A DNA stretch of 64,000 nt from contig JAYKNF010000032.1 of assembly GCA_036172665.1 (NCBI GenBank), forward strand, positions 1-64,000. Reading direction: 5' to 3'. The position numbers were made by a program, and so were the translations under genes. The notes under the pieces are model-generated. The model saw nothing but the letters and a program-made list of their open reading frames with translations, did not search any database and was not told where the DNA came from. Each line of letters begins with the position of its first letter. The stretch's first letter is position 1. Origin of the DNA: Prosopocoilus inquinatus (Eukaryota; Arthropoda; Insecta; Coleoptera; Lucanidae). Of the stretch, positions 1-10,752 are shown piece by piece.

Positions 1-149
1 AATACGTGTTGTTTCGTTCAAAACTATTTCCAGCTTCTACTGCGTCCGAGAACTTTGTATCTCCCATCAGAGTTACTGGAGTCCGTCCAAACGTCAAATA
101 ACATGATAGATGAGTAAGGATCGATTAGATACATCACAGGAACAACGCT
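1..149 (+). repeat. Reference monomer used for unit coordinates
   Basis: First complete unit of the window, used here as the phase reference. It has 46 A, 33 C, 28 G and 42 T (61 of 149 G+C) and eight CpG steps. Unit positions 11-20 hold the TTTCGTT region, 22-34 the well-conserved AACTATTTCCAGC, 36-58 the part that best separates monomer types, 74-82 TACTGGAGT, 94-103 CAAATAACAT, 115-122 AAGGATCG, and 135-149 CACAGGAACAACGCT. This copy is of the type with CTTCTACTGCGTCCGAG and CTCCCATC. That type recurs at 1,491, 6,250, 7,740, 8,038, 10,753, 12,243 and 12,541, with a close relative near 62,618. The phase is arbitrary, since a tandem array has no natural start. Confidence 0.95.
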
Positions 150-162
150 AATACGTGTTGTT
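141..162. other. Inverted repeat across the monomer junction
   Basis: AACAAC at 141-146 and GTTGTT at 157-162 form a six-base dyad with a 10-bp spacer over the junction of units 1 and 2. One further G-C pair lies outside one mismatch. In junctions with AATGCGTG, for example 290-311, the arms AACAACGC and GCGTGTTGTT could pair over eight bases with a two-base bulge and a TAAT loop. The motif recurs at nearly every junction of the array and is removed by the 9-bp deletion in the 140-bp units. Short dyads are known from many centromeric satellites. Whether this one forms a hairpin in the cell is unknown. Confidence 0.6.
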
Positions 163-1490
163 TCGTTTAAAACTATTTCCAGCTTCTGCTGCGTCCGAGA
201 TCTTCGTATCTCACGTCAGGGTTAATGGAGTACATCCAAACGTCAAATAACATGATAGATAAGTAAGGATCGATTAGATACATCACAGGAACAACGCTAA
301 TGCGTGTTGTTTCGTTTAAAACTATTTCTAGCTTCAGCTGCGTCCGAGAACTTCGTATCTCACATCTAAGTTACTGGAGTCCATCGTAACACCAAATAAC
401 ATGATAGATGAATAAGGATCGATTAGATACATCACAGGAACAACGCTAATGCGTGTTGTTTCGTTTAAAACTATTTCCAGCTTCTGCTGCGTCCGAAAAC
501 GTCGTATCTCACATCAGAGTTACTGGAGCCCATCGAAACGTCAAATAACATGATAGATAAGTAAGGATCGATTAGATACAGCACAGGAACAACGCTTAAA
601 CGTGTTGTTTCGTTTAAAACTATTTCCAGCTTCTGCTGCGTCCGAAAACGTCGTATCTCACATCAGAGTTACTGGAGCCCATCGAAACGTCAAATAACAT
701 GGTAGATAAGTAAGGATCGATTAGATACAGCACAGGAACAACGCTAAAACGTGTTGTTTCGTTTACAACTATTTCCAGCTCCTGCTGCGTCCGAAAACTT
801 CGTATCTCACATCTAAGTTACTGGAATCCATCGAAACGCCAAATAACATGATAGATGAGTAAGGATCGATTAGATACTTCACAGGAACAACGCTAATGCG
901 TGTTGTTTCGTTTAAAACTATTTCCAGCTTCTGCTGCGTCCGAGAACTTCGTATCTCACGTCAGGGTTACTGGAGTCCTTCCAAACGTCAAATAACATAG
1001 TAGCTAAGTAAGGATCGATTAGATACAGCACAGGAACAACGCTAAAACGTGTTGTTTCGTTTACAACTATTTCCAGCTCCTGCTGCGTCCGAAAACTTCG
1101 TATCTCACATCAGAGTTACTGGAGCCCATCGAAACGTCAAATAACATGATAGATAAGTAAGGATCGATTAGATACAGCACAGGAACAACGCTAAAACGTG
1201 TTGTTTCGTTTACAACTATTTCCAGCTCCTGCTGCTTACGAAAACTTCGTATCTCACATCTAAGTTACTGGAGTCCATCGAAACGCCAAATAACATGATA
1301 GATGAGTAAGGATCGATTAGATACTTCACAGGAACAACGCTAATGCGTGTTGTTTCGTTTAAAACTATTTCCAGCTCCTGCTGCGTCCAAAAACTTTGTA
1401 TCTCACATCAGACTTACTGGAGTCCATCCAAACGTCAAATAACATGTTAGATAAGTAAGGATCGTTTAGATACATCACAGGAACAACGCT

Positions 1491-3561
1491 AATACGTGTT
1501 GTTTCGTTCAAAACTATTTCCAGCTTCTACTGCGTCCGAGAACTTTGTATCTCCCATCAGAGTTACTGGAGTCCGTCCAAACGTCAAATAACATGATAGA
1601 TGAGTAAGGATCGATTAGATACATCACAGGAACAACGCTAATACGTGTTGTTTCGTTTAAAACTATTTCCAGCTTCTGCTGCGTCCGAGAACTTCGTATC
1701 TCACGTCAGGGTTACTGGAGTACATCCAAACGTCAAATAACATGATAGATAAGTAAGGATCGATTAGATACATCACAGGAACAACGCTAATGCGTGTTGT
1801 TTCGTTTAAAACTATTTCTAGCTTCAGCTGCGCCCGAGAACTTCGTATCTCACATCTAAGCTACTGGAGTCCATCGTAACACCAAATAACATGATAGATG
1901 AGTAAGGATCGATTAGATACATCACAGGAACAACGCTAATGCGTGTTGTTTCGTTTAAAACTATTTCCAGCTTCTGCTGCGTCCGAGAACTTCGTATCTC
2001 ACGTCAGGGTTACTGGAGTCCATCCAAACGTCAAATAACATGATAGATAAGTAAGGATCAATTAGATACAGCACAGGAACAACGCTAATACGTGTTGTTT
2101 CGTTTAAAACTATTTCCAGCTCCTGCTGCTTCCAAAAACTTTGTATCTCACATCAGACTTACTGGAGTCCATCCAAACTTTAAATTACATGTTAGATAAG
2201 TAAGGATCGATTAAATACATCACAGGAACGACGCTAATACGTGTTGTTTCGTTTAAAACTATTTCCAGCTTCTGCTGCGTCCGAAAACGTCGTATCTCAC
2301 ATCAGACTTACTGGAGTCCATCGAAACGTCAAATAACATGATAGATGAGTAAGGATCGATTAGATACATCACAGGAATGCGTGTTGTTTCGTTTAAAACT
2401 ATTTCCATCTTCTGCTGCGTCCGAAAACGGCGTATCCCACATCAGAGCTACTGGAGTCCATCGAAACGCCAAATAACATGATAGATGAGTAAGGATCGAT
2501 TAGATATATCACAGGAACAACGCTAATATGTGTTGTTTCGTTTAAAACTATTTCCAGCTGCTGCTGCGTCGGAAAATTTCGTATCTCACGTTAGAGTTAC
2601 TGGAGTCCATCGAAACGTCAAATAACATAGTAGCTAAGTAAGGATCGATTAGATACATCACAGGAACAACGCTAATAGGTGTTGTTTCGTTCAAAACTAT
2701 TTCCAGCTTCTGCTGCGTCCAAAAACTTTGTATCTCACATCAGAGTTACTGGAGTCCATCCAAACGTCAAATAACATGATAGATGAGTAAGGATCGATTA
2801 GATATATCACAGGAACAACGCCAATACGTGTTGCTTCGTTTAAAACTATTTTAAGCTTCTGCTGCGTCCGAAAACGTCGTATCTCACATTAGAGTTACTG
2901 GAATCCATCGAAACGTCAAATAACATAGTAGCTAAGTAAGGATCGATTAGATACATCACAGGAACAACGCTAATGCGTGTTGTTTCGTTTAAAACTATTT
3001 CCAGCTTCTGCTTCGTCCGAAAATTTCGTATCTCACATTAGAGTTACTGGAGTCGATCGAAACGTCAAATAACATAGTAGCTAAGTAAGGATCGATTAGA
3101 TATATCACAGGAACAACGCCAATACGTGTTGCTTCGTTTAAAACTATTTCCAGCTTCTGCTGCGTCCGAAAATTTCGTATCTCACATTAGAGTTACTGGA
3201 GTCGATCGAAACGTCAAATAACATAGTAGCTAAGTAAGGATCGATTAGATATATCACAGGAACAACGCCAATACATGTTGCTTCGTTTAAAACTATTTCC
3301 AGCTTCTGCTGCGTCCGATAACCTTGTATTTCACATTAGAGTTACTGGAGTCTGTCCAAACGTCAAATAACATGATAGATGAGTAAGGATCGATTAGATA
3401 CATTACAGGAACAACGCTAATATGTGTTGTTTCGTTTAAAACTATTTCCAGCTGCTGCTGCGTCCGAAAACGTCGTATCTCACATCAGAGTTACTGGAGT
3501 CCATCGAAATGTCAAATAACATGATAGATAAGTAAGGATCGATTAGATACAGCACAGGAAC
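1491..3561 (+). repeat. Mixed satellite monomers with one 140-bp unit
   Basis: Satellite only. The stretch opens as a repeat of 1-447. It then passes through a unit with CTGCTTCCAAAAAC and AAACTTTAAATTACATG, the 140-bp unit, and units of the CTGCTGCTGCGTC, GTTGCTTCG and CATAGTAGCTAAG types. Units near 2,972-3,270 form a local repeat with the rare GTCGATCGAAACG. Most of 1,491-2,700 has its counterpart at 7,740-9,840, but that copy carries extra whole monomers: two near 7,990 and about four near 8,637. The two versions therefore differ by multiples of the unit. No gene was seen. Confidence 0.8.
2236..2375 (+). repeat. 140-bp monomer variant (9-bp deletion at unit end)
   Basis: The unit ends CACAGGAA and runs straight into TGCGTGTTG, so nine bases (CAACGCTAA or an equivalent shift) are missing at the monomer junction. 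The same deletion is seen in four other units, at 9,379-9,518, 13,882-14,021, 18,086-18,225 and 38,340-38,479. The neighbouring units are also alike, with CCATCTTCTGCTGCG next in all five. This indicates one deletion event later copied with larger blocks. Confidence 0.93.
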
Positions 3562-6249
3562 AACGCTAATACGTGTTGTTTCGTTTAAAACTATTTCCAG
3601 CTCCTGCTGCGTCCAAAAACTTTGTATCTCACATCAGAGTTACTGGAGTCCATCCAAACGTCAAATAACATGATAGATGAGTAAGGATCGATTAGATACA
3701 TCACCGGAACAACGCTAATACGTGTTGTTTCGTTTAAAACTATTTCCAGCTTCTGCTGCGTCCGAAAACTTCGTATCTCACATCAGAGTTACTGGAGTCC
3801 ATCGAAACGTCAAATAACATGATAGATAAGTAAGTATCGATTAGATACAGCACAAGAACAACGCTAATACGTGTTGTTTCGTTTAAAACTATTTCCAGCT
3901 CCTGCTGCGTCCAAAAACTTTGTATCTCACATCAGACTTACTGGAGTGTATCCAAACGTTAAATAACATGTTAGATAAGTAAGGATCGTTTAGATACATC
4001 ACAGGAACAACGCTAATAGGTGTTGTTTCGTTCAAAACTATTTCCAGCTTCTGCTGCGTCCGAAATCTTTGTATCTCTCATCCTAGTTACTGGAGTCCAT
4101 CCAAACGTCAAATAACATGATAGATGAGTAAGGATCGATTAGATACATCACAGGAACAACGCTAATAGGTGTTGTTTCGTTCAAAACTATTTCCAGCTTC
4201 TGTTGCGTCCGAAATCTTTGTATCTCTCATCCTAGTTACTGGAGTCCATCCAAACGTCAAATAACATGATAGATGAGTAAGGATCGATTAGATACATCAC
4301 AGGAACAACGCTAATACGTGTTGTTTCGTTTAATACTATTTCCAGCTTCTGCTGCGTCCGGAAACGTCGTATCTCACATCAGAGTTACTGGAGTCCATCG
4401 AAACGTCAAATAACATGATAGATGAGTAAGGATCGATTAGATACATCACAGGAACAACGCTAATGCCTGTTGCTTCGTTTAAAACTATTTCCAGCTTCTG
4501 CTGCGTCCGAGAACTTCGTATCTCACGTCAGGGTTACTGGAGTCCATCCAAACGTCAAATAACATGATAGATAAGTAAGGATCGATTAGATACAGCACAG
4601 GAACAACGCTAATACGTGTTGTTTCGTTTAAAACTATTTCCAGCTCCTGCTGCGTCCCAAAACTTTGTATCTCACATCAGACACACTGGAGTCCATCCAA
4701 ACGTCAAATAACATGTTAGCTAAGTAAGGATCGTTTAGATACATCACAGGAACAACGCTAATAGGTGGTGTATCGTTCAAAAGTATTTCCAGCTTCTGCT
4801 GCGTCCGAAATCTTTGTATCTCTCATCAGAGTTACTGGAGTCCACCCAAACGTCAAATAACATGATAGATGAGTAAGGATCGATTAGATACATCACAGGA
4901 ACAACGCTAATACGTGTTGTTTAGTTTAAAACTATTTCCAGCTTCTGCTGCGTCCGGAAACGTCGTATCTCACATCAGAGTTACTGGAGTTAATCCAAAC
5001 GTCAAATAACATGATAGATAAGTAAGGATCGATTAGATATAGCACAGGAACAACGCTAATACGTGTTGTTTCGTTTAAAACTATTTCCAGCTCCTGCTGC
5101 GTCCAAAAACTTTGTATCTCACATCAGAGTTACTGGAGTCCATCCAAACGTCAAATAACATGATAGATGAGTAAGGATCGATTAGATACATCACAGGAAC
5201 AACGCTAATACGTGTTGTTTCGTTTAAAACTATTTCCAGCTTCTGCTGCGTCCGAAAACTTCGTATCTCACATCAGAGTTACTGGAGTTCATCCAAACGT
5301 CAAATAGCATGATAGATGAGTAAGGATCGATTAGATACATCACAGGAACAACGCTAATACGTGTTGTTTCGTTCAAAACTATTTCCAGCTTCTGCTGCGT
5401 CCGATAACTTTGTATCTCACATCAGAGTTACTGGAGTCTGTCCAAACGTCAAATAACATGATAGATGAGTAAGGATCGATTAGATACATTACAGGAACAA
5501 CGCTAATATGTGTTGTTTCGTTTAAAACTATTTCCAGCTCCTGCTGCGTCCCAAAACTTTGTATCTCATATCAGACACACTGGAGTCCATCCAAACGTCA
5601 AATAACATGTTAGATAAGTAAGGATCGTTTAGATACATCACAGGAACAACGCTAATACGTGTTGTTTCGTTTAAAACTATTTCCAGCTCCTGCTGCGTCC
5701 AAAAACTTTGTATCTCACATCAGACTTACTGGAGTGTATCCAAACGTTAAATAACATGTTAGATAAGGAAGGATCGTTTAGATACATCACAGGAACAACG
5801 CTAATAGGTGTTGTTTCGTTCAAAACTATTTCCAGCTTCTGCTGCGTCCGAAATCTTTGTATCTCTCATCCTAGTTACTGGAGTCCATCCAAACGTCAAA
5901 TAACATGATAGATGAGTAAGGATCGATTAGATACATTACAGGAACAACGCTAATATGTGTTGTTTCGTTTAAAACTATTTCCAGCTGCTGCTGCGTCCGA
6001 AAACGTCGTATCTCACATCAGAGTTACTGGAGTCCATCCAAACGTCAAATAACATGATAGATGAGTAAGGATCGATTAGATACATTACAGGAACAACGCT
6101 AATACGTGTTGTTTCGTTTAAAACTATTTCCAGCTCCTGCTGCGTCCAAAAACTTTGTATCTCACATCAGACTTACTGGAGTCCATCCAAACGTCAAATA
6201 ACATGTTAGATAAGTAAGGATCGTTTAGATACATCACAGGAACAACGCT
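3562..6249 (+). repeat. Mixed monomers related to the seven-monomer repeat family
   Basis: Eighteen or so units dominated by the types that later form ordered repeats: CTCCTGCTGCGTCCAAAAAC, CTCCTGCTGCGTCCCAAAAC, GTCCGAAATCTTTG with CATCCTAG, GTCCGGAAACGTCG, and AATAGGTGGTGTATCG. The rare ATCACCGG junction near 3,702 is shared with 15,094 and with many later copies, so this stretch looks like a diverged relative of the repeats at 14,958-15,553 and 23,292-35,657. The unit at 4,015-4,163 is repeated at once at 4,164-4,312; the only difference I saw is CTGCTGCG against CTGTTGCG. No gene was seen. A short open frame near 5,708-5,908 exists only because AAGTAAGG became AAGGAAGG. Confidence 0.8.
4015..4312 (+). 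repeat. Single-monomer tandem duplication
   Basis: Two adjacent 149-bp units of the AATAGGTGTTG / GTCCGAAATCTTTG / CATCCTAG type that I could tell apart at one base only, in the CTGCTGCG segment. Neighbouring units in this array normally differ at many sites, so this pair is most simply a recent one-unit duplication by unequal exchange or slippage. Confidence 0.85.
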
Positions 6250-9200
6250 AATACGTGTTGTTTCGTTCAAAACTATTTCCAGCTTCTACTGCGTCCGAGA
6301 ACTTTGTATCTCCCATCAGAGTTACTGGAGTCCGTCCAAACGTCAAATAACATGATAGATGAGTAAGGATCGATTAGATACATCACAGGAACAACGCTAA
6401 TACGTGTTGTTTCGTTTAAAACTATTTCCAGCTTCTGCTGCGTCCGAGATCTTCGTATCTCACGTCAGGGTTACTGGAGTACATCCAAACGTCAAATAAC
6501 ATGATGGATAAGTAAGGATCGATTAGATACATCACAGGAACAACGCTAATGCGTGTTGTTTCGTTTAAAACTATTTCTAGCTTCAGCTGCGTCCGAGAAC
6601 TTCGTATCTCACATCTAAGTTACTGGAGTCCATCGTAACACCAAATAACATGATAGATGAATAAGGATCGATTAGATACATCACAGGAACAACGCTAATG
6701 CGTGTTGTTTCGTTTAAAACTATTTCCAGCTTCTGCTGCGTCCGAAAACGTCGTATCTCACATCAGAGTTACTGGAGCCCATCGAAACGTCAAATAACAT
6801 GATAGATAAGTAAGGATCGATTAGATACAGCACAGGAACAACGTTTAAACGTGTTGTTTCGTTTAAAACCATTTCCAGCTTCTGCTGCGTCCGAAAACGT
6901 CGTATCTCACATCAGAGTTACTGGAGCCCATCGAAACGTCAAATAACATGATAGATAAGTAAGGATCGATTAGATACAGCACAGGAACAACGCTAAAACG
7001 TGTTGTTTCGTTTACAACTATTTCCAGCTCCTGCTGCGTCCGAAAACTTCGTATCTCACATCTAAGTTACTGGAGTCCATCGAAACGCCAAATAACATGA
7101 TAGATGAGTAAGGATCGATTAGATACTTCACAGGAACAACGCTAATGCGTGTTGTTTCGTTTAAAACTATTTCCAGCTTCTGCTGCGTCCGAGAACTTCG
7201 TATCTCACGTCAGGGTTACTGGAGTCCTTCCAAACGTCAAATAACATAGTAGCTAAGTAAGGATCGATTAGATACAGCACAGGAACAACGCTAAAACGTG
7301 TTGTTTCGTTTACAACTATTTCCAGCTCCTGCTGCGTCCGAAAACTTCGTATCTCACATCAGAGTTACTGGAGCCCATCGAAACGTCAAATAACATGATA
7401 GATAAGTAAGGATCGATTAGATACAGCACAGGAACAACGCTAAAACGTGTTGTTTCGTTTACAACTATTTCCAGCTCCTGCTGCTTACGAAAACTTCGTA
7501 TCTCACATCTAAGTTACTGGAGTCCATCGATACGCCAAATAACATGATAGATGAGTAAGGATCGATTAGATACTTCACAGGAACAACGCTAATGCGTGTT
7601 GTTTCGTTTAAAACTATTTCCAGCTCCTGCTGCGTCCAAAAACTTTGTATCTCACATCAGACTTACTGGAGTCCATCCAAACGTCAAATAACATGTTAGA
7701 TAAGGAAGGATCGTTTAGATACATCACAGGAACAACGCTAATACGTGTTGTTTCGTTCAAAACTATTTCCAGCTTCTACTGCGTCCGAGAACTTTGTATC
7801 TCCCATCAGAGTTACTGGAGTCCGTCCAAACGTCAAATAACATGATAGATGAGTAAGGATCGATTAGATACATCACAGGAACAACGCTAATACGTGTTGT
7901 TTCGTTTAAAACTATTTCCAGCTTCTGCTGCGTCCGAGAACTTCGTATCTCACGTCAGGGTTACTGGAGTACATCCAAACGTCAAATAACATGTTAGATA
8001 AGTAAGGATCGTTTAGATACACCACAGGAACAACGCTAATACGTGTTGTTTCGTTCAAAACTATTTCCAGCTTCTACTGCGTCCGAGAACTTTGTATCTC
8101 CCATCAGAGTTACTGGAGTCCGTCCAAACGTCAAATAAGATGATAGATGAGTAAGGATCGATTAGATACATCACAGGAACAACGCTAATACGTGTTGTTT
8201 CGTTTAAAACTATTTCCAGCTTCTGCTGCGTCCGAGAACTTCGTATCTCACGTCAGGGTTACTGGAGTACATCCAAACGTCAAATAACATGATAGATAAG
8301 TAAGGATCGATTAGATACATCACAGGAACAACGCTAATGCGTGTTGTTTCGTTTAAAACTATTTCTAGCTTCAGCTGCGCCCGAGAACTTCGTATCTCAC
8401 ATCTAAGTTACTGGAGTCCATCGTAACACCAAATAACATGATAGATGAGTAAGGATCGATTAGATACATCACAGGAACAACGCTAATGCGTGTTGTTTCG
8501 TTTAAAACTATTTCCAGCTTCTGCTGCGTCCGAGAACTTCGTATCTCACGTCAGGGTTACTGGAGTCCATCCAAACGTCAAATAACATGATAGATAAGTA
8601 AGGATCAATTAGATACAGCACAGGAACAACGCTAATACGTGTTGTTTCGTTTAAAACTATTTCCAGCTCCTGCTGCGTCCCAAAACTTTGTATCTCACAT
8701 CAGACTTACTGGAGTCCATCCAAACGTCAAATAACATGTTAGATAAGTAAGGATCGTTTAGATACATCACAGGAACAACGCTAATAGGTGGTGTTTCGTT
8801 CAAAACTATTTCCAGCTTCTGCTGCGTCCGAAATCTTTGTATTTCTCATCAGAGTTACTGGAGTCCATCCAAACGTCAAATAACATGATAGATGAGTAAG
8901 GATCGATTATATACATCACAGGAACAACGCTAATACGTGTTGTTTCGTTTAAAACTATTTCCAGCTTCTGCTGCGTCCGAAAACGTCGTATCTCACATTA
9001 GAGTTACTGGAGTCCATCGAAACGTCAAATAACATAGTAGCTAAGTAAGGATCGATTAGATACATCACAGGAACAACGCTAATGCGTGTTGTTTCGTTTA
9101 AAACTATTTCCAGCTTCTGCTGCGTCCGAAAACGTCGTATCTCACATCAGAGCTACTGGAGTCCATCGAAACGCCAAATAACATGATAGATAAGTAAGGA

Positions 9201-9378
9201 TCGATTAGATACATCACAGGAACAATGCTAATACGTGTTGTTTCGTTTAAAACTATTTCCAGCTCCTGCTGCTTCCAAAAACTTTGTATCTCACATCAGA
9301 CTTACTGGAGTCCATCCAAACTTTAAATTACATGTTAGATAAGTAAGGATCGATTAAATACATCACAGGAACGACGCT

Positions 9379-9518
9379 AATACGTGTTGTTTCGTTTAAA
9401 ACTATTTCCAGCTTCTGCTGCGTCCGAAAACGTCGTATCTCACATCAGACTTACTGGAGTCCATCGAAACGTCAAATAACATGATAGATGAGTAAGGATC
9501 GATTAGATACATCACAGG
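9379..9518 (+). repeat. 140-bp monomer variant
   Basis: Same 9-bp junction deletion (CACAGGAATGCGTG) as at 2,236-2,375. It lies inside copy 1 of the 4.2-kb duplication, and its twin is at 13,882-14,021. Confidence 0.93.
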
Positions 9519-9965
9519 AATGCGTGTTGTTTCGTTTAAAACTATTTCCATCTTCTGCTGCGTCCGAAAACGGCGTATCCCACATCAGAGCTACTGGAGT
9601 CCATCGAAACGCCAAATAACATGATAGATGAGTAAGGATCGATTAGATATATCACAGGAACAACGCTAATATGTGTTGTTTCGTTTAAAACTATTTCCAG
9701 CTGCTGCTGCGTCGGAAAATTTCGTATCTCACGTTAGAGTTACTGGAGTCCATCGAAACGTCAAATAACATAGTAGCTAAGTAAGGATCGATTAGATACA
9801 TCACAGGAACAACGCTAATAGGTGTTGTTTCGTTCAAAACTATTTCCAGCTTCTGCTGCGTCCAAAAACTTTGTATCTCACATCAGAGTTACTGGAGTCC
9901 ATCCAAACGTCAAATAACATGAGAGATGAGTAAGGATCGATTAGATATATCACAGGAACAACGCC

Positions 9966-10007
9966 AATACGTGTTGCTTCGTTTAGATACATCACAGGAA
10001 CAACGCT
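9966..10007 (+). repeat. 42-bp truncated monomer
   Basis: The unit keeps its first 20 bases (AATACGTGTTGCTTCGTTTA) and then jumps to GATACATCACAGGAACAACG, losing 107 bp. TCGTTTA occurs both at unit positions 14-20 and, in units with the GGATCGTTTAG end type, at 121-127. The distance of 107 bp matches the loss exactly. The junction is therefore best read as a deletion between 7-bp direct repeats. It occurs once more, at 14,469-14,510, inside the second copy of the 4.2-kb block. Confidence 0.95.
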
Positions 10008-10156
10008 AATAGGTGGTGTATCGTTCAAAAGTATTTCCAGCTTCTGCTGCGTCCGAAATCTTTGTATCTCTCATCAGAGTTACTGGAGTCCACCCAAACG
10101 TCAAATAACATGATAGATGAGTAAGGATCGATTAGATACATCACAGGAACAACGCT

Positions 10157-10752
10157 AATGCGTGTTGTTTCGTTTAAAACTATTTCCAGCTCCTGCTGCG
10201 TCCCAAAACTTTGTATCTCACATCAGACTCACTGGAGTCCACCCAAACGTCAAATAACATGATAGATGAGTAAGGATCGATTAGATACATCACAGGAACA
10301 ACGCTAATACGTGTTGTTTCGTTTAAAACTATTTCCAGCTTCTGCTGCGTCCGAAAACGTCGTATCTCACATCAGAGTTACTGGAGTCCATCCAAACGTC
10401 AAATAACATGATAGATAAGTAAGGATCGATTAGATACATCACAGGAACAACGCTAATGCGTGTTGTTTCGTTTAAAACTATTTCCAGCTCCTGCTGCGTC
10501 CCAAAACTTTGTATCTCACATCAGACTCACTGGAGTCCACCCAAACGTCAAATAACATGATAGATGAGTAAGGATCGATTAGATACATCACAGGAACAAC
10601 GCTAATACGTGTTGTTTCGTTTAAAACTATTTCCAGCTTCTGCTGCGTCCGAAAACGTCGTATCTCACATCAGAGTTACTGGAGTCCATCCAAACGTCAA
10701 ATAACATGATAGATAAGTAAGGATCGATTAGATACAGCACAGGAACAACGCT
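10157..10752 (+). repeat. Two-monomer (298-bp) tandem duplication at the seam of the 4.2-kb repeats
   Basis: The pair 10,157-10,454 is repeated at 10,455-10,752. It consists of a CCCAAAAC unit with CCACCC, followed by a GAAAACGTCG unit. The one difference I noticed is in the last unit, ACATCACAGG against ACAGCACAGG. In the second 4.2-kb copy the pair at 14,660-14,957 is single and has the ACAGCAC ending. The extra pair sits exactly between the two large copies, so it marks the junction of the duplication. Confidence 0.88.

Larger units (their letters stand above)
1..1490 (+). repeat. Ten-monomer block, recurring at 6,250 and 10,753
   Basis: Ten 149-bp units. Among them are the CTTCTACTGCG type, the TCTAGCTTCAGCTG type, units with GGAGCCCATCG, and units with GTTTACAACTATTTCC and CTAAAACGTG or CTTAAACGTG junctions. 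The same order recurs at 6,250-7,739 (offset 6,249) and, through the larger duplication, at 10,753-12,242. After ten units the series restarts at 1,491 with the same first three monomer types, so 1-447 matches 1,491-1,937 at 1,490 bp. Part of this block (the CTTAAACGTG and GTTTACAACT units) also appears near 48,463-48,909 and 59,489-59,935, which ties the left end of the window to islands much further right. Confidence 0.85.
6250..10454 (+). repeat. 4.2-kb block, copy 1 of a recent segmental duplication
   Basis: About 29 satellite units, including one 140-bp and one 42-bp unit, that recur almost base for base 4,503 bp downstream at 10,753-14,957. The match appears to extend from about 6,233 to 10,435. 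It ends on the left where ACATCACAGG faces ACAGCACAGG and on the right at the same kind of difference. The offset is explained exactly as 29 x 149 + 140 + 42. I spotted only two differences inside the block: A at 7,655 against C at 12,158, and CAAATAA near 10,254 against CAAGTAA near 14,757. I did not align every base. The left part also matches 1-1,739 at offset 6,249. Confidence 0.92.

Noticed and set aside
11..27. CENP-B box in the TTTCGTTTAAAACTATT region
   Set aside because: The TTCG....A part fits, but the CGGG that should follow is CTAT here, so the core needed for CENP-B binding is incomplete. No better match was seen in the other variants I read.
11..92. Within-unit inverted repeat GTTTCG (11-16) and CGAAAC (87-92, present in units with CCATCGAAACG)
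   Set aside because: It has only six pairs with a loop of about 70 bases and is absent from the CCATCCAAACG units, so it is probably chance.
950..975. Telomere-like TCAGGGTTA in the CGTCAGGGTTACTGG units
   Set aside because: It is a single partial match within one monomer type and never repeats in tandem at 6-7 bp. It is not telomeric sequence.
9966..10007. Insertion of a mobile element at the broken monomer
   Set aside because: The break is a clean internal deletion with 7-bp homology. There is no inserted sequence, target-site duplication or terminal repeat.
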